Shown here one piece after another: positions 43,231 through 52,130 of a DNA stretch of 64,000 nucleotides. The translations under genes and the position numbers were made by a program. This stretch comes from Candidatus Bathyarchaeota archaeon (GTDB lineage Archaea > Thermoproteota > Bathyarchaeia > Bathyarchaeales > Bathycorpusculaceae), in assembly GCA_026014735.1 (NCBI GenBank), contig JAOZHT010000002.1:785881-849880 (forward strand), written 5' to 3'. Position 1 is the stretch's first letter. Every line of letters begins with the position of its first letter. Below the pieces are notes generated by a model. That model made no database searches. It saw only the letters and a list, made by a program, of their open reading frames with translations, and had not been told where the DNA came from.

Positions 43231-44618
43231 CTTGCGATTAGCCTCCTTGCGATGCTCTTGAAGTAGAACCGCTGATTCGCAAACATGAAGGGCGTCACTG
43301 TCTGGATTTCGTAGTCTTCGCCTTGGCGCCTAATCTTGTCGTGCACTCGGACGGGAAGGAAAGTGTACAATGCCAAGTAGTCGTTTAGGTAGTAACCTGC
43401 TTCTAACATGACTTGCTCGGCTTTTAGTGAGGAAACAACGGCTAGCAAATCCAAAGATTCGCCATAAGTGACTATGGCGGCGGCTTCTCGCACAGGATAA
43501 AGCGTCACTGTTTCGCCCTTAGTCTTCAGAATCTTGGTGAACTGGGTTACTGGTTCCTCGTAATGGAGGAAAAGCTCGGCTAGCCAACAAACAGTGACCA
43601 TTGCCTGCTTGTTTTCAACATAGCTGTAGTTTGTGTGTTTGGCGCCCCAGAACATGAATTCCGCTGCGTGTTTGCTGATGACTTCTACGCTGAGTTTTAG
43701 GCTTGGTTTGTCATGGTTGCTGCGGATTTTCCAAAGGATCCCACTTGTGACGGCATCGTAGTAGTCGCATGCGGAGAATCGGCCAATGACGTCTATGTAG
43801 CCAGCCCAGCAGACTGCAGGGTTATAAGCTGGGTACTTTGCGCTAGCTCGAATGTTGTTTAGGGCATTGTAGACTTTCTGGCAGCTGACGCTCCAGCCCT
43901 CAACCTCATACAAACCCACTAACGCATAGGCGAATGGGTCATCGTAAACCTCGTTCTCACTTAGGCCCACTCGGTGCCATTTGCCGTCCGAAGGGTCGAA
44001 ATCCAACCAGAGGTTCTCAAAGCCCGCTCTCAGAAAGCCAACCGCTTTGCTTATGATGCCGTTGTAGACTGCAAAGTTGGGTATGTCGTACTTTTCAGCA
44101 AGCGCTTTCAAACCAATAAGCCCATAAAGACATTCCACATCTAGCTGCAAAAGCCAAGCATCGCCAATCGTCACTGCTCTGGCGAAGCCGCCGTAGGCCT
44201 GCTGGTCCTGCATCGTTTTGAGAAAAGTCCCGCCTGCTAGCTTTGCAGCATCCAAATAGTTTGAGTTGGCAGTAAGTTCATGGGCTCTAAGAAGTGATAG
44301 AATGACTCGGCAAGCATCGACACTGTAATAGTAGGTGCTTGTTTCGTTGCTTTGGAATCCGCCATAAGCCTTTCTTGCTGGGTCGAGGCATTGCTGGGTT
44401 AGAATCCAATCGGCTAAACTTGCAATTTTGGAGTAGATGTCGGCTTTTTTGTTCTCAAATTGCGGAGCAGAGTAGGCGTTATAGAGAAAGTCGATTGCGA
44501 AGCTAGCCGCTAAAACACCTTTGCCAAACGCGGGGTCGGGCGTATCAGGCGGGATAACGTAAACGTTGGGCGCATAGTCCATAACGAATTTGTAGTATGC
44601 TTCAGGTACGGTTCCCAT
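43227..44618 (-). CDS. Head-closure-like protein fused to an alpha/alpha-toroid domain
   Basis: A 463-residue protein. Residues ~20-345 consist of paired helices with GG turns (YGGFQSNETSTYYYSVDACRVILSLLRAHELT, AYGGFARAVTIGDAWLLQLDVECLYGLIGLKAL, CWAGYIDVIGRFSACDYYD), the look of an alpha/alpha-barrel of the six-hairpin or terpene-cyclase type. The last ~110 (ILKTKGETVTLYPVREAAAIVTYGESLDLLAVV, VRVHDKIRRQGEDYEIQTVTPF) resemble a phage head-closure protein. Such a fusion is unusual. The toroid might bind or cut a glycan; catalytic residues are not identified. Confidence 0.6.
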   Translation of the reverse strand: MGTVPEAYYKFVMDYAPNVYVIPPDTPDPAFGKGVLAASFAIDFLYNAYSAPQFENKKADIYSKIASLADWILTQQCLDPARKAYGGFQSNETSTYYYSVDACRVILSLLRAHELTANSNYLDAAKLAGGTFLKTMQDQQAYGGFARAVTIGDAWLLQLDVECLYGLIGLKALAEKYDIPNFAVYNGIISKAVGFLRAGFENLWLDFDPSDGKWHRVGLSENEVYDDPFAYALVGLYEVEGWSVSCQKVYNALNNIRASAKYPAYNPAVCWAGYIDVIGRFSACDYYDAVTSGILWKIRSNHDKPSLKLSVEVISKHAAEFMFWGAKHTNYSYVENKQAMVTVCWLAELFLHYEEPVTQFTKILKTKGETVTLYPVREAAAIVTYGESLDLLAVVSSLKAEQVMLEAGYYLNDYLALYTFLPVRVHDKIRRQGEDYEIQTVTPFMFANQRFYFKSIARRLIAS

Positions 44619-44620
44619 GG

Positions 44621-44971
44621 CTAAGCGCTCCCCACATAAGGCGTTTTTAGGCTGGCAAGAAGCCGCTCAAACTCAGATTGCAGCACCGTTAAGCTTGGCA
44701 GAGAAGAGTTGGAACTGTTCAAATCGCCAACGCTAAAGTTTAAGCCGATTGCTGAACCGCCAGTCAAATAGCAGACCGCATAAATGGCTGCCAAGAGCGT
44801 TATGGCTTCTTTTTGGGCGTCGGTGCAGTTTTGGTAGTCTATGTCAGTGGATAATTCAAGCTCTAAAGTGACCTCTGCTCTCTTAATCATTTTTAGAACT
44901 TTAGTATCAGAAATATCCGAATCGCTTAGATGGAGAACATCTCTAATGTCCTCAATAGAGGTAACGACCAA
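44621..44971 (-). CDS. Head-tail connector protein (gp6-like)
   Basis: A 116-residue helical protein (SIEDIRDVLHLSDSDISDTKVLKMIKRAEVTLELEL, DAQKEAITLLAAIYAVCYLTGG) of the size and pattern of HK97 gp6-like adaptors that form the ring below the portal. It is the first gene after the 45-bp repeated promoter-like element (copy 1) and is followed 2 bp later by the head-closure gene. Confidence 0.65.
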   Translation of the reverse strand: MVVTSIEDIRDVLHLSDSDISDTKVLKMIKRAEVTLELELSTDIDYQNCTDAQKEAITLLAAIYAVCYLTGGSAIGLNFSVGDLNSSNSSLPSLTVLQSEFERLLASLKTPYVGSA

Positions 44972-45011
44972 GCTACAATCCCATGAACCCTTGCAGTTGA
45001 GAGTTCAAATA

Positions 45012-45056
45012 GCTTGAGAGCCAAAATACGATAATATCGTAAACGTGACAATGTAT
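45012..45056 (-). promoter_or_regulatory. Repeated provirus promoter-like element, copy 1
   Basis: A 45-bp element 41 bp before the connector gene, sharing ~36 of 45 positions with 50888-50932. Common parts on the plus strand are gcttgagagcc, gataatatc and aatgtat in the same spacing. Here gataatatc lies within acgataatatcgt, a perfect palindrome. Confidence 0.7.
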
Positions 45057-45181
45057 AAAACACGGCAAGCTAAAACCTCAAAGAAGCCCTTTCAAGCAAA
45101 AAACACTATACATTATTAGCCCAAACACGTTAGTTGCTAATTGAGTTAATTCTTCAAAGCAACGATGAACTTTGAGCGTTT

Positions 45182-46771
45182 TTATTTGTCAATTAATTTT
45201 ATTGTAGTGGCGCTCAATCTATGCGGGTAGCACATCAAGTGATAATGCGCGAATGGATTATTCACTAATCTTTTAGGAAATTCAGAATTGTTAACCGTTG
45301 TTGCTTCTGTTATTAATTTAGCCCAGCTTTGAGGCTGTTCATAAAACGTTTCATTTTGCACGCCTTCCTCGCAGTGCCATGTAAGAAGTTTCCATACAGG
45401 TTGCGGCTTAAATTCACATTTCAAAATTTTAGTAAGGTCTTTCCAGAGCGGCGTAATAGACGCTCGCTTTTTTCGTTTAGCAATAAGATTTACTATAGTA
45501 CTCATATGATAGGAAGAACCGTGAAAAGAATAAGGTTCACTTTCTTCTCCGAGGCTATATAAGCGATTATACTCTTCGCTGATAACTTGTTCAGCTGTGT
45601 AATAAGGGTCTGGAAGCCCTTTGCTATCCTTCAATTGGTTTTCAACAACTATATTTGCCAGCAAATCGATTAGGATTTTTTCTGAAAGAGAGTCATTATG
45701 CAGAGATAGCAACAGACTCATTTCAATAAAAAAAGGCGTTGCAGACTCGCCCCAATACCATAAATCGGTATAATGCTTCTTAATATAATCAATAACCTGT
45801 TGATCCAACGAATAAGAAGAATCAGCCTTTTTACTAAAAAGTTCAAAGGCGGACAACCAACCAAGGACCATTGTTAGTCTTGATTTGTAAAACAAATCGC
45901 CATCCCATGTACTTTCCAAGAAATTTTTACGACTGAAAAATTCTTTCTTTAATGAAATGAATTGTGTTTTGATTTTATGGGCGACTAAATTGAAAGAAGT
46001 TTCCCAGAGCTCAGGCTCCAAGTCGTATTTTTCCGCAACTGCTAGCAAATAAGTACCGAATAGGGTCCATCCATCAATTACAGCAATATGATTTTGACAT
46101 TTTTCGAAATTTTGCATTGTATACTGATATAAAAGCAGTCCACTTTCAATCTTCCTTTTCAATTCAGGCTTTGTTTCCTTTCCCTTGAAGAGCAGAAGCT
46201 CAATAAATTCTGAAGTTATTTCTTTATTAATAAGCGCTTTTCCATCTCTTAGAGTTAATTCTAAAAATAATTTGAAGTCAGCCGGCTCCACAGGAAGAAG
46301 CGATTCAGAAACTTTCAAAAACCTCTTCAATAAATCATATTTTGTGATAACTTTTAGTTCAGAGTAGCCTCTTTTTTTATTGCTAAAATTTAGGTCATCA
46401 ATTAGTACCCGTACAGGGTCTGTCAATTCACCGTTAGTTACCAAAAAAGCGCTATGGCCGATGTTTTTATCAATTCCGGGAAAATTAATGGGAACTTCAA
46501 TCAATTCAGTAATTTCACCCTTGATGGCTCGCCATTCGGGTAGTCCAAGCTGACCACATTTTAATTGAAATGCACAAGGTACGCCCTTTTCATCGAGAGA
46601 AATAATGTCTTTGCCTTGTTCCATTTGTCCATGGGTTGACAAATGAAGAACAGAATAATTTTCCGAAAGTAGATACTGACAAAATGGTACCTGATAGCCT
46701 ATCTCGTTTGTATTAATCAACCAGTTTTCTATTACTCTCTCGATCAAGCCAACCCTTCCTTTTCTTTTCAA
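45182..46771 (-). CDS. PD-(D/E)XK-like protein with large helical C-terminus
   Basis: A 529-residue protein. The N-terminus has a nuclease-like strand pair: EQGKDIISLDEKGVPCAFQLKCGQL, with D55 and Q69-x-K71 in the PD-(D/E)XK (Mrr-like) arrangement. The following ~400 residues are all-helical and repeat-like, without a recognised domain. It begins on TTG and overlaps the 192-residue gene before it by 59 bp. Base composition is AT-rich compared with the structural genes around it. It sits, with its partner, between portal and connector genes, like an inserted defence or exclusion unit. Confidence 0.6.
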   Translation of the reverse strand: MKRKGRVGLIERVIENWLINTNEIGYQVPFCQYLLSENYSVLHLSTHGQMEQGKDIISLDEKGVPCAFQLKCGQLGLPEWRAIKGEITELIEVPINFPGIDKNIGHSAFLVTNGELTDPVRVLIDDLNFSNKKRGYSELKVITKYDLLKRFLKVSESLLPVEPADFKLFLELTLRDGKALINKEITSEFIELLLFKGKETKPELKRKIESGLLLYQYTMQNFEKCQNHIAVIDGWTLFGTYLLAVAEKYDLEPELWETSFNLVAHKIKTQFISLKKEFFSRKNFLESTWDGDLFYKSRLTMVLGWLSAFELFSKKADSSYSLDQQVIDYIKKHYTDLWYWGESATPFFIEMSLLLSLHNDSLSEKILIDLLANIVVENQLKDSKGLPDPYYTAEQVISEEYNRLYSLGEESEPYSFHGSSYHMSTIVNLIAKRKKRASITPLWKDLTKILKCEFKPQPVWKLLTWHCEEGVQNETFYEQPQSWAKLITEATTVNNSEFPKRLVNNPFAHYHLMCYPHRLSATTIKLIDK

Positions 46772-47291
46772 TTATCGCTTTTTGCTTTTCTCTAAATTCT
46801 TTGCTATCCAAGTCCTGTTTTATCTTGTCATAATCTTGTGGTGTAATAATGATAAGAGGCATTATTGGGTTACCAGAATCATCAAAACTCATTTCTATTT
46901 TTTCGAATGTTTCCAAAATAGATTCGGCAGTGATCCCTGTTTTAGATGTTACTACATTACCCGTTGTCTCAGTTACTTTTTCAAAAACCCCGATAAAGTG
47001 CTTATTCATTTTTTCAGTCATATCTTTAGCAATTTCTTTTGTTCTTGAAAACACCGCATTAGGACCTTTTTGTATGATTTCTTCAGTAGTGATCTGAAAA
47101 TCGGAAACAAAGGTGCCATAGCTTGTTTCACTAGAATATCCGTCTATGCTCTTAATGGCTATTCTATCGCCTTCATGAACTATCTTTTTTGGAATACTGG
47201 CCTGTAGAGGGTCTTTATTTACTTCATTTCTTATGATGACTTCTAGTTTTCTGTTAAGCTTGCGTTTGAGAATGGGATAGTCAGGCAACAT
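46713..47291 (-). CDS. Partner of the PD-(D/E)XK-like protein, unknown
   Basis: A 192-residue protein. It begins MLPDYPILKRKLNRKLEVII and has a beta-rich N half (KKIVHEGDRIAIKSIDGYSSETSYGTFVSDFQITTEEI), a helical middle (FSRTKEIAKDMTEKMNKHFIGVFEKV), and a basic C-terminal helix. Its opening DYPIL resembles that of the CHAT protein at 50972. It precedes the nuclease gene with a 59-bp overlap, so the two are made together. No known family. Confidence 0.55.
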   Translation of the reverse strand: MLPDYPILKRKLNRKLEVIIRNEVNKDPLQASIPKKIVHEGDRIAIKSIDGYSSETSYGTFVSDFQITTEEIIQKGPNAVFSRTKEIAKDMTEKMNKHFIGVFEKVTETTGNVVTSKTGITAESILETFEKIEMSFDDSGNPIMPLIIITPQDYDKIKQDLDSKEFREKQKAIIEKKRKGWLDRESNRKLVD

Positions 47292-47354
47292 ATTGATTGG
47301 TTATATAATTAACTGATAATTAAAAATTAATGCTGCATAGGTGTCTAAATTCAT

Positions 47355-48599
47355 TCACATGTCATTTTGGCGCTTAATTGCTGATTCGCTTTTCTCATCC
47401 CAGAGTTCCCAACCGAATTTGACAGCGTTCTTGCGGAACTCTTCAGCTCGAACCAGCCCCAATTCAGCGGCTTTGATGAGGTCAGAGGGCACAAGTTCAG
47501 GCGTTTCGGGACTACCAAAATTCAGCCTAACTTTCGCTTTAGCAGCATTTAAACCAGACTGCGATACCGTGACAGCGAAGATTTCTTTCTCAACTTGCCG
47601 CTTGATGTATCGCTGAACGGGTTTTATTAGCATGTCTTGAAGGTCTAAGGCTGCCCTAGCCGACGCTTCAGTGAAACCAGGAGTACTAAACAATCTTGGC
47701 AGAGGCGTTTCGCATCCAAGATAGAACTGGTTTACCATATGGTCGATGTAATACTCAAAACGTGCCCTGGGGTCGATGGAAACTGGGTAGACACCGACGG
47801 ATTTGGCGCCGCTGAAAAGCCACTGCCCCTCTTCCGGACGGTTCTTGATAGCAGATTCATACTTTTTGATAGTGTCCTCTTTCTGGCCTTCCAATTGCAC
47901 TACTACGTCCGGACCAGCGTATTTGACAAAGATGTTTGGCAGAATCTTCTCAATCTTGGCTTTCATCCAAGCATATGAGGGCCGCTTATCCGTGTCAACG
48001 GTCAAAGTGTGAAGTAGAACCTGCAGCAAGCCCACGCCGAACCCAGATGGAACATCGCCGTTTAGGCGCCAGTGGATAACAGCTTCGGGCTTTAGCTCGT
48101 TTCCAGCGTTGCCGCTGTAGGTGGCTTGGAGCTGGTAGCCTGTGACTTTGTAGGGAATTTTTAGGTTAGGTACAGAGCTTAGCCCAATGCGTTGGACTGA
48201 ATCAATCGGCATTCGCAGCATATCGGCTAGCCGTTCAGGTGTGAGTTTGAGCCAGAAATCGTTACCGCAAGCAATCAGAGGCTTGGCCATATCGTTTAGT
48301 AAGCCGTCAAGGTTAATGTCTTCACAGAACCGGTCCACTGCTGCTTTAGCTTCGGCTGCTTTGTCGTATTTCTCGTCAACCGTGGTGTAGAAACCCATGC
48401 CAACCGTTGAAGCCGCCAACAGATCAACGCTGCTCTTGCAGGTTGGGTCTCTGTCGTAAAGCTTCATGACGTCTGCCAGTGGGATGCATGAGGTGTCAAA
48501 GAACACTCTATCCTTTGGGGATGCCACGCCTGAAGCGGGTGCATAGGAGAGTACTTCACGGATTTTTCTTAGGACACTACTCATGCAGGTTAACCTCAA
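47355..48599 (-). CDS. Portal protein
   Basis: A 414-residue protein. DPTCKSSVDLLAASTVGMGFYTTVDEKYD, KPLIACGNDFWLKLTPERL, and AVIHWRLNGDVPSGFGVGLLQVLLHTLT fit HK97/SPP1-type portals, which form the 12-subunit ring for DNA entry. The helical C-terminal region ends ESAIKRQNDM. It lies downstream of the capsid gene and upstream of the inserted two-gene unit. Confidence 0.85.
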   Translation of the reverse strand: MRLTCMSSVLRKIREVLSYAPASGVASPKDRVFFDTSCIPLADVMKLYDRDPTCKSSVDLLAASTVGMGFYTTVDEKYDKAAEAKAAVDRFCEDINLDGLLNDMAKPLIACGNDFWLKLTPERLADMLRMPIDSVQRIGLSSVPNLKIPYKVTGYQLQATYSGNAGNELKPEAVIHWRLNGDVPSGFGVGLLQVLLHTLTVDTDKRPSYAWMKAKIEKILPNIFVKYAGPDVVVQLEGQKEDTIKKYESAIKNRPEEGQWLFSGAKSVGVYPVSIDPRARFEYYIDHMVNQFYLGCETPLPRLFSTPGFTEASARAALDLQDMLIKPVQRYIKRQVEKEIFAVTVSQSGLNAAKAKVRLNFGSPETPELVPSDLIKAAELGLVRAEEFRKNAVKFGWELWDEKSESAIKRQNDM

Positions 48600-48649
48600 G
48601 GATTCTTGTTTCCCAAAAAAGAGGGAGGAAAAATTGTTGTTAGAGCAGC

Positions 48650-49612
48650 TTAGGTCATGGTCTGCTTTACGTTGGTCATTCGGGCAATAGCTTTAGAGCG
48701 AAGGATACCAGCGCCAAACCTTGTGGTTCCACGGACGCCGTACTTGCCAGTTTTGACGTCTTCCCAGTCTTCAACGGTGACGTCTCGCCTCAGAAGCATA
48801 ACTGATGCCACTCGGGTGTCAATTGCATACATTGTTCCGTTTGGTACCAGAGTGCTTGATTGCACGGTCATGCCAAGTACGCTTCCGATGGTGCCTTGTG
48901 CGATGTCGGTTTCACTGCTTGGCAGGTAGACAGATTTTACGAATTTGTCATCGTTTAGCAATTGGTGTAGTTGCATCTCGTTGACGGCTAACACGTTGGG
49001 GCGCCAGTGTTCTCTTCGGACAGCCTCATGCAAACTCAGAAGTGACGCCCAGCTAGCGACAAGACCGCCGCCAGCTAACTCAGCGCCTGTTGCTAAGTCA
49101 GCGGCTTGAACTGCAGCGTACAATGCCAAGATTACTTCGGTTTCGTTTTGTCCAAGTGCTCTACCTACGTTGTCAACGGCTTTGCTCATAACGTTCCAAG
49201 TGGCATCTTCGAGGTATTCGCGGGACCATTCATCAGAGGATTCGGCTAGCTGGTTAGTGTAGATGTCTACTGTGGAGGGTTTCTTTGAGCTTAGCCTTGT
49301 TACTGCGCCTTCTGCATAGCGGTAGCCAACTGCGCCTGCGTCAAGTGGGAAACGCTCCATCGCTTCAGTGGTCGGCATGACTGTAATGATGTTTCTGCCA
49401 ATCAACTCAGGCCATGCAGCATCCACCATGGTATCGTGCATTCTGCCAAGAGCGCTTGCCATATCGCTGAAGAAGCCTTCTTTCACGCCCATCTGCGAGT
49501 AGCGTTTGAGGAATGGGTGGTCGGCTTTCTGCTTGAGTTTCTCATAGACTTCTCGCTGGTCGTTTTGTTTTGCCATTAGGGCTTCAAAAAGTCGAGGTTT
49601 CATCGTTATCAC
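48650..49612 (-). CDS. Major capsid protein, HK97 fold
   Basis: A 320-residue protein. A helical N-terminus is followed by an E-loop-like region (GAVTRLSSKKPSTVDIYTNQLAESSDEWSREYLEDA), a P-domain helix (NVGRALGQNETEVILALYAAVQ), and A-domain strands with NVLAVNEMQLHQLLNDDKFVKSVYLPSS and GSVLGMTVQSSTLVPNGTMYAID. This is the order of HK97-like capsids. A GTG at 49612 overlaps the decoration gene; the ATG at 49603 is an alternative. The family is recognised, but similarity to known members is low. Confidence 0.85.
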   Translation of the reverse strand: MITMKPRLFEALMAKQNDQREVYEKLKQKADHPFLKRYSQMGVKEGFFSDMASALGRMHDTMVDAAWPELIGRNIITVMPTTEAMERFPLDAGAVGYRYAEGAVTRLSSKKPSTVDIYTNQLAESSDEWSREYLEDATWNVMSKAVDNVGRALGQNETEVILALYAAVQAADLATGAELAGGGLVASWASLLSLHEAVRREHWRPNVLAVNEMQLHQLLNDDKFVKSVYLPSSETDIAQGTIGSVLGMTVQSSTLVPNGTMYAIDTRVASVMLLRRDVTVEDWEDVKTGKYGVRGTTRFGAGILRSKAIARMTNVKQTMT

Positions 49613-50037
49613 TTTTCGACATCGATGAATAGTAGATCGCCGTCGGTTGTGGTTGATTCAAGGGCTGTGCCGAGTTTGCGGTTGTAGAATATGGTGTAGG
49701 TTGCGGCGCCGCCTTCGTTGACTGCTTGGTCAACCAGTGGGGCTACTTTGTTGCTTCCGGCTGCGCAGACTGCTTTTCCGCGTGTTATGGCTCCGTTTGC
49801 TGTAACTTTTACTCTGCCACGTTTAAGCACCGGACACATTTCCGCTGCCAAAACCGTTTTTGTGGCAACGCCTATAGCATCATCTCCGCCTGGGCTAGCC
49901 GAAACTTTATCATCGGCGCTTAAGTAGACGGGTGAGCCTTTGGTGATACCAGCAACAGCTTCATAAGATTCGATGATGGCGTTTGGGTCGTCGGTTTCTC
50001 CAACAGCCATCCAAGCTTTGCCTGTTCTATCAGTCAT
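49609..50037 (-). CDS. Capsid decoration protein (DUF2190-like)
   Basis: A 142-residue protein. ESYEAVAGITKGSPVYLSADDKVSASPGGDDAIGVATKTV and RVKVTANGAITRGKAVCAAGSNKVAPL have the repeated strand pattern of DUF2190-type capsid decoration proteins. It is placed just before the capsid gene, as in many phages, and overlaps it by 4 bp. Confidence 0.75.
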   Translation of the reverse strand: MTDRTGKAWMAVGETDDPNAIIESYEAVAGITKGSPVYLSADDKVSASPGGDDAIGVATKTVLAAEMCPVLKRGRVKVTANGAITRGKAVCAAGSNKVAPLVDQAVNEGGAATYTIFYNRKLGTALESTTTDGDLLFIDVEK

Positions 50038-50119
50038 CTAATCAATTCGATTCTCTGTTTTGAATTTCCCAAAGTTCGTCCTTTGGTACTCTCCCTCATA
50101 GAAATGAGCATAAACACAG

Positions 50120-50848
50120 CTAGCTGCCTCCAGCTTTCTGCTCTAGCTGCATAACTACTCGGCGCAGTTCCTGACACATGCGCTGTGGTCCTAAACTCCA
50201 GCTTCGCTGAACCATAGTCGAGGGCAAAACGGCTTCAACCATTTTAGCAGCTTCATAAATAGCTATCATCTTGGGCGGATTCTTCAGCAAGCCGTCACCC
50301 GGGACTTGTTTGCGCAGGTCCTCGATGGTTTTTTGCGCCTCAGTTAACTTGCCCTCTGTTTGAGTAAGTTTTTCTAAAACTTGCACGTTAGTCTCGGGAA
50401 TACCGGGAACAGCTACAAGGCTTAACTCGGCATTATGCAATCCATGCGGAACCTTGCCATCGACAAGATCGACGGCTTCATAGTCTGCGCCGACGCTGAC
50501 ATGCTGAATTAGGCCTTTGCGGATTTTCTCAGCTGTTGCCTCGTCGTAAATTTCTGCTTCATACCAGAGGTTGTGGCCATCCCAATCGGTCTTTGTGACT
50601 TTGCCTATTGCGTTGGGAACGGCAACATGCTCGATATAGACTGGAGAATTGGCCAGTTTGCTCGTGAAGGCTTGCAACTCCTCAGAAGTGTAGATGTTGT
50701 GGTTTCGACTCATGCCACTGCACATGGCAACGCCACGAATACTCAAGGGTTTACCTGACAGAGCTTCAAGAACAGTGAAAGGTAAAAGTGAAGCTACATG
50801 CTCTCTAAGCCGCTTGCATTCTTTACAACCAACGCCATCCTGAGACAT
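50120..50848 (-). CDS. Prohead maturation protease / scaffold
   Basis: A 242-residue protein of the S78-type phage protease. H74 (SPVYIEHVAVP) and S118 (GLIQHVSVGADY) match its catalytic pair, and ELSLVAVPGIPETNV is the conserved strand after them. The C-terminal ~90 residues are helical and probably serve as scaffold. The N-terminus holds a CKEC motif. It is the first gene of the structural module, following promoter copy 2 by 40 bp. Confidence 0.85.
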   Translation of the reverse strand: MSQDGVGCKECKRLREHVASLLPFTVLEALSGKPLSIRGVAMCSGMSRNHNIYTSEELQAFTSKLANSPVYIEHVAVPNAIGKVTKTDWDGHNLWYEAEIYDEATAEKIRKGLIQHVSVGADYEAVDLVDGKVPHGLHNAELSLVAVPGIPETNVQVLEKLTQTEGKLTEAQKTIEDLRKQVPGDGLLKNPPKMIAIYEAAKMVEAVLPSTMVQRSWSLGPQRMCQELRRVVMQLEQKAGGS

Positions 50849-50887
50849 AACTAAATCGCAAAAACAAGCCGTAACAATAGATTAATG

Positions 50888-50932
50888 GCTTGAGAGCCTA
50901 AAAATGATAATATCAAAAAAAGGATAATGTAT
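50888..50932 (-). promoter_or_regulatory. Repeated provirus promoter-like element, copy 2
   Basis: Copy 2 of the 45-bp element (gcttgagagcc, gataatatc, aatgtat in the same spacing), 40 bp before the prohead protease gene. The match of both sequence and distance to copy 1 favours a promoter for the structural genes, perhaps under a virus-coded activator. Confidence 0.7.
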
Positions 50933-50971
50933 GCGGAATACAAAGCACTTTAGCGATTTACTGTCTGTAGT

Positions 50972-52081
50972 TTACCCCATCGTTAACATATCGTTTCTGT
51001 CAAGCGTGGGTGGACCATACAAAATATAGGCTGGCCAGCTGAAGATTGTATCTGACGCACCCTTCTTTGCCTCATTCCGTGCTAGTTGCATTGCTTCACC
51101 AAGACTATGATTTTTATATCCTAGAAACTTTCGATAAAAGACATCTGCAAAAGTTAACGCCTCTGGTTCAAGAACGCTCCACATGGTTCCAATAAACGCA
51201 TTGCCTCCTTCGTTCGCCAGTGCATAAGCCCAACTATACGGTTTCCAAGTCACCTTTCCATTTTTCGGGGCATCAATGCAGGATTCGCATGCGTTAAAGA
51301 ATGAAAGACTCGGCGCTGATGATTTCTTTAGTATAGCCGAAAGCTCGCTTGCCCATAAATCCTTGTCAGCAAGGAAAATCTTGGCTTTATTCCAACTAGT
51401 TCCACCATGACCCGTGAAGTGGAAAAGGTCTACCCCTTCTTTAAGTTCATCAACTACAGCTTGCCATGTCGCCTTTTTTCCTACAAGGTACTTTACGGGT
51501 ATGTCATTACTCTCTAGAGTCATTCTAACCCTATCTGCTTCATCTTCTGCGTTCGCTAATACGCCGACTTCTGGTCTGCAATCGTAGTTTAACCCAACAA
51601 CCAAAGCTTTTCTACGTCTGCTTTTCACAGGCGAAGGAGACCATGATAAGGCGGGTACGATTCTAAGATGCCCTAAGCAGACTGCTTGACAAAACATCAT
51701 AGGCTCAGGTAAGCCTTTGATCTTAGAAATACGACCTAATTCCCAGGGTATTTTAACAGTCTCTTTATCAAGTGCAAGGGCTATACTGCTGTTCCCATCT
51801 GCCTCGAAAGCCAGATTTCGTAATATCCGTGAAAGGATACTGCCAATCTTACTCTGCAAGATATTAAGACTATAATTAAAGTCGGTTAGTTTCGGCCTTT
51901 GATTAGTATTACCCATCATTTCGACTATCGTTTGATAGTGAATTTGTATTTTCTTTTGGGTTTGAGTATCGATTTTTTCAACTATTTCCATAACTTGCAT
52001 TGAGGATGGATCGGTAAGCTCGCATTCAAGTTTGTTATCTGTCTTTGCCCTAATTCGTAAAATTGGGTAGTCCTTGGTCAT
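50972..52081 (-). CDS. CHAT-domain protease
   Basis: A 369-residue protein. The C-terminal ~220 residues are a caspase-like CHAT domain: KALVVGLNYD, the catalytic His in FHFTGHGG (H225), and Cys in FFNACESC (C265), followed by AYALANEGGNAFIGTMW. The N-terminal ~140 residues are a helical, unrecognised domain, starting MTKDYPILRI. CHAT proteases act in antiphage and cell-death systems when activated (known from the family). It lies alone ahead of the head genes, with no obvious gasdermin or sensor partner nearby. Confidence 0.85.
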   Translation of the reverse strand: MTKDYPILRIRAKTDNKLECELTDPSSMQVMEIVEKIDTQTQKKIQIHYQTIVEMMGNTNQRPKLTDFNYSLNILQSKIGSILSRILRNLAFEADGNSSIALALDKETVKIPWELGRISKIKGLPEPMMFCQAVCLGHLRIVPALSWSPSPVKSRRRKALVVGLNYDCRPEVGVLANAEDEADRVRMTLESNDIPVKYLVGKKATWQAVVDELKEGVDLFHFTGHGGTSWNKAKIFLADKDLWASELSAILKKSSAPSLSFFNACESCIDAPKNGKVTWKPYSWAYALANEGGNAFIGTMWSVLEPEALTFADVFYRKFLGYKNHSLGEAMQLARNEAKKGASDTIFSWPAYILYGPPTLDRNDMLTMG

Positions 52082-52130
52082 AACGTTGTGATTGAAGCTT
52101 ACTGAATTTAAGATTTACGAATTTTACCCT

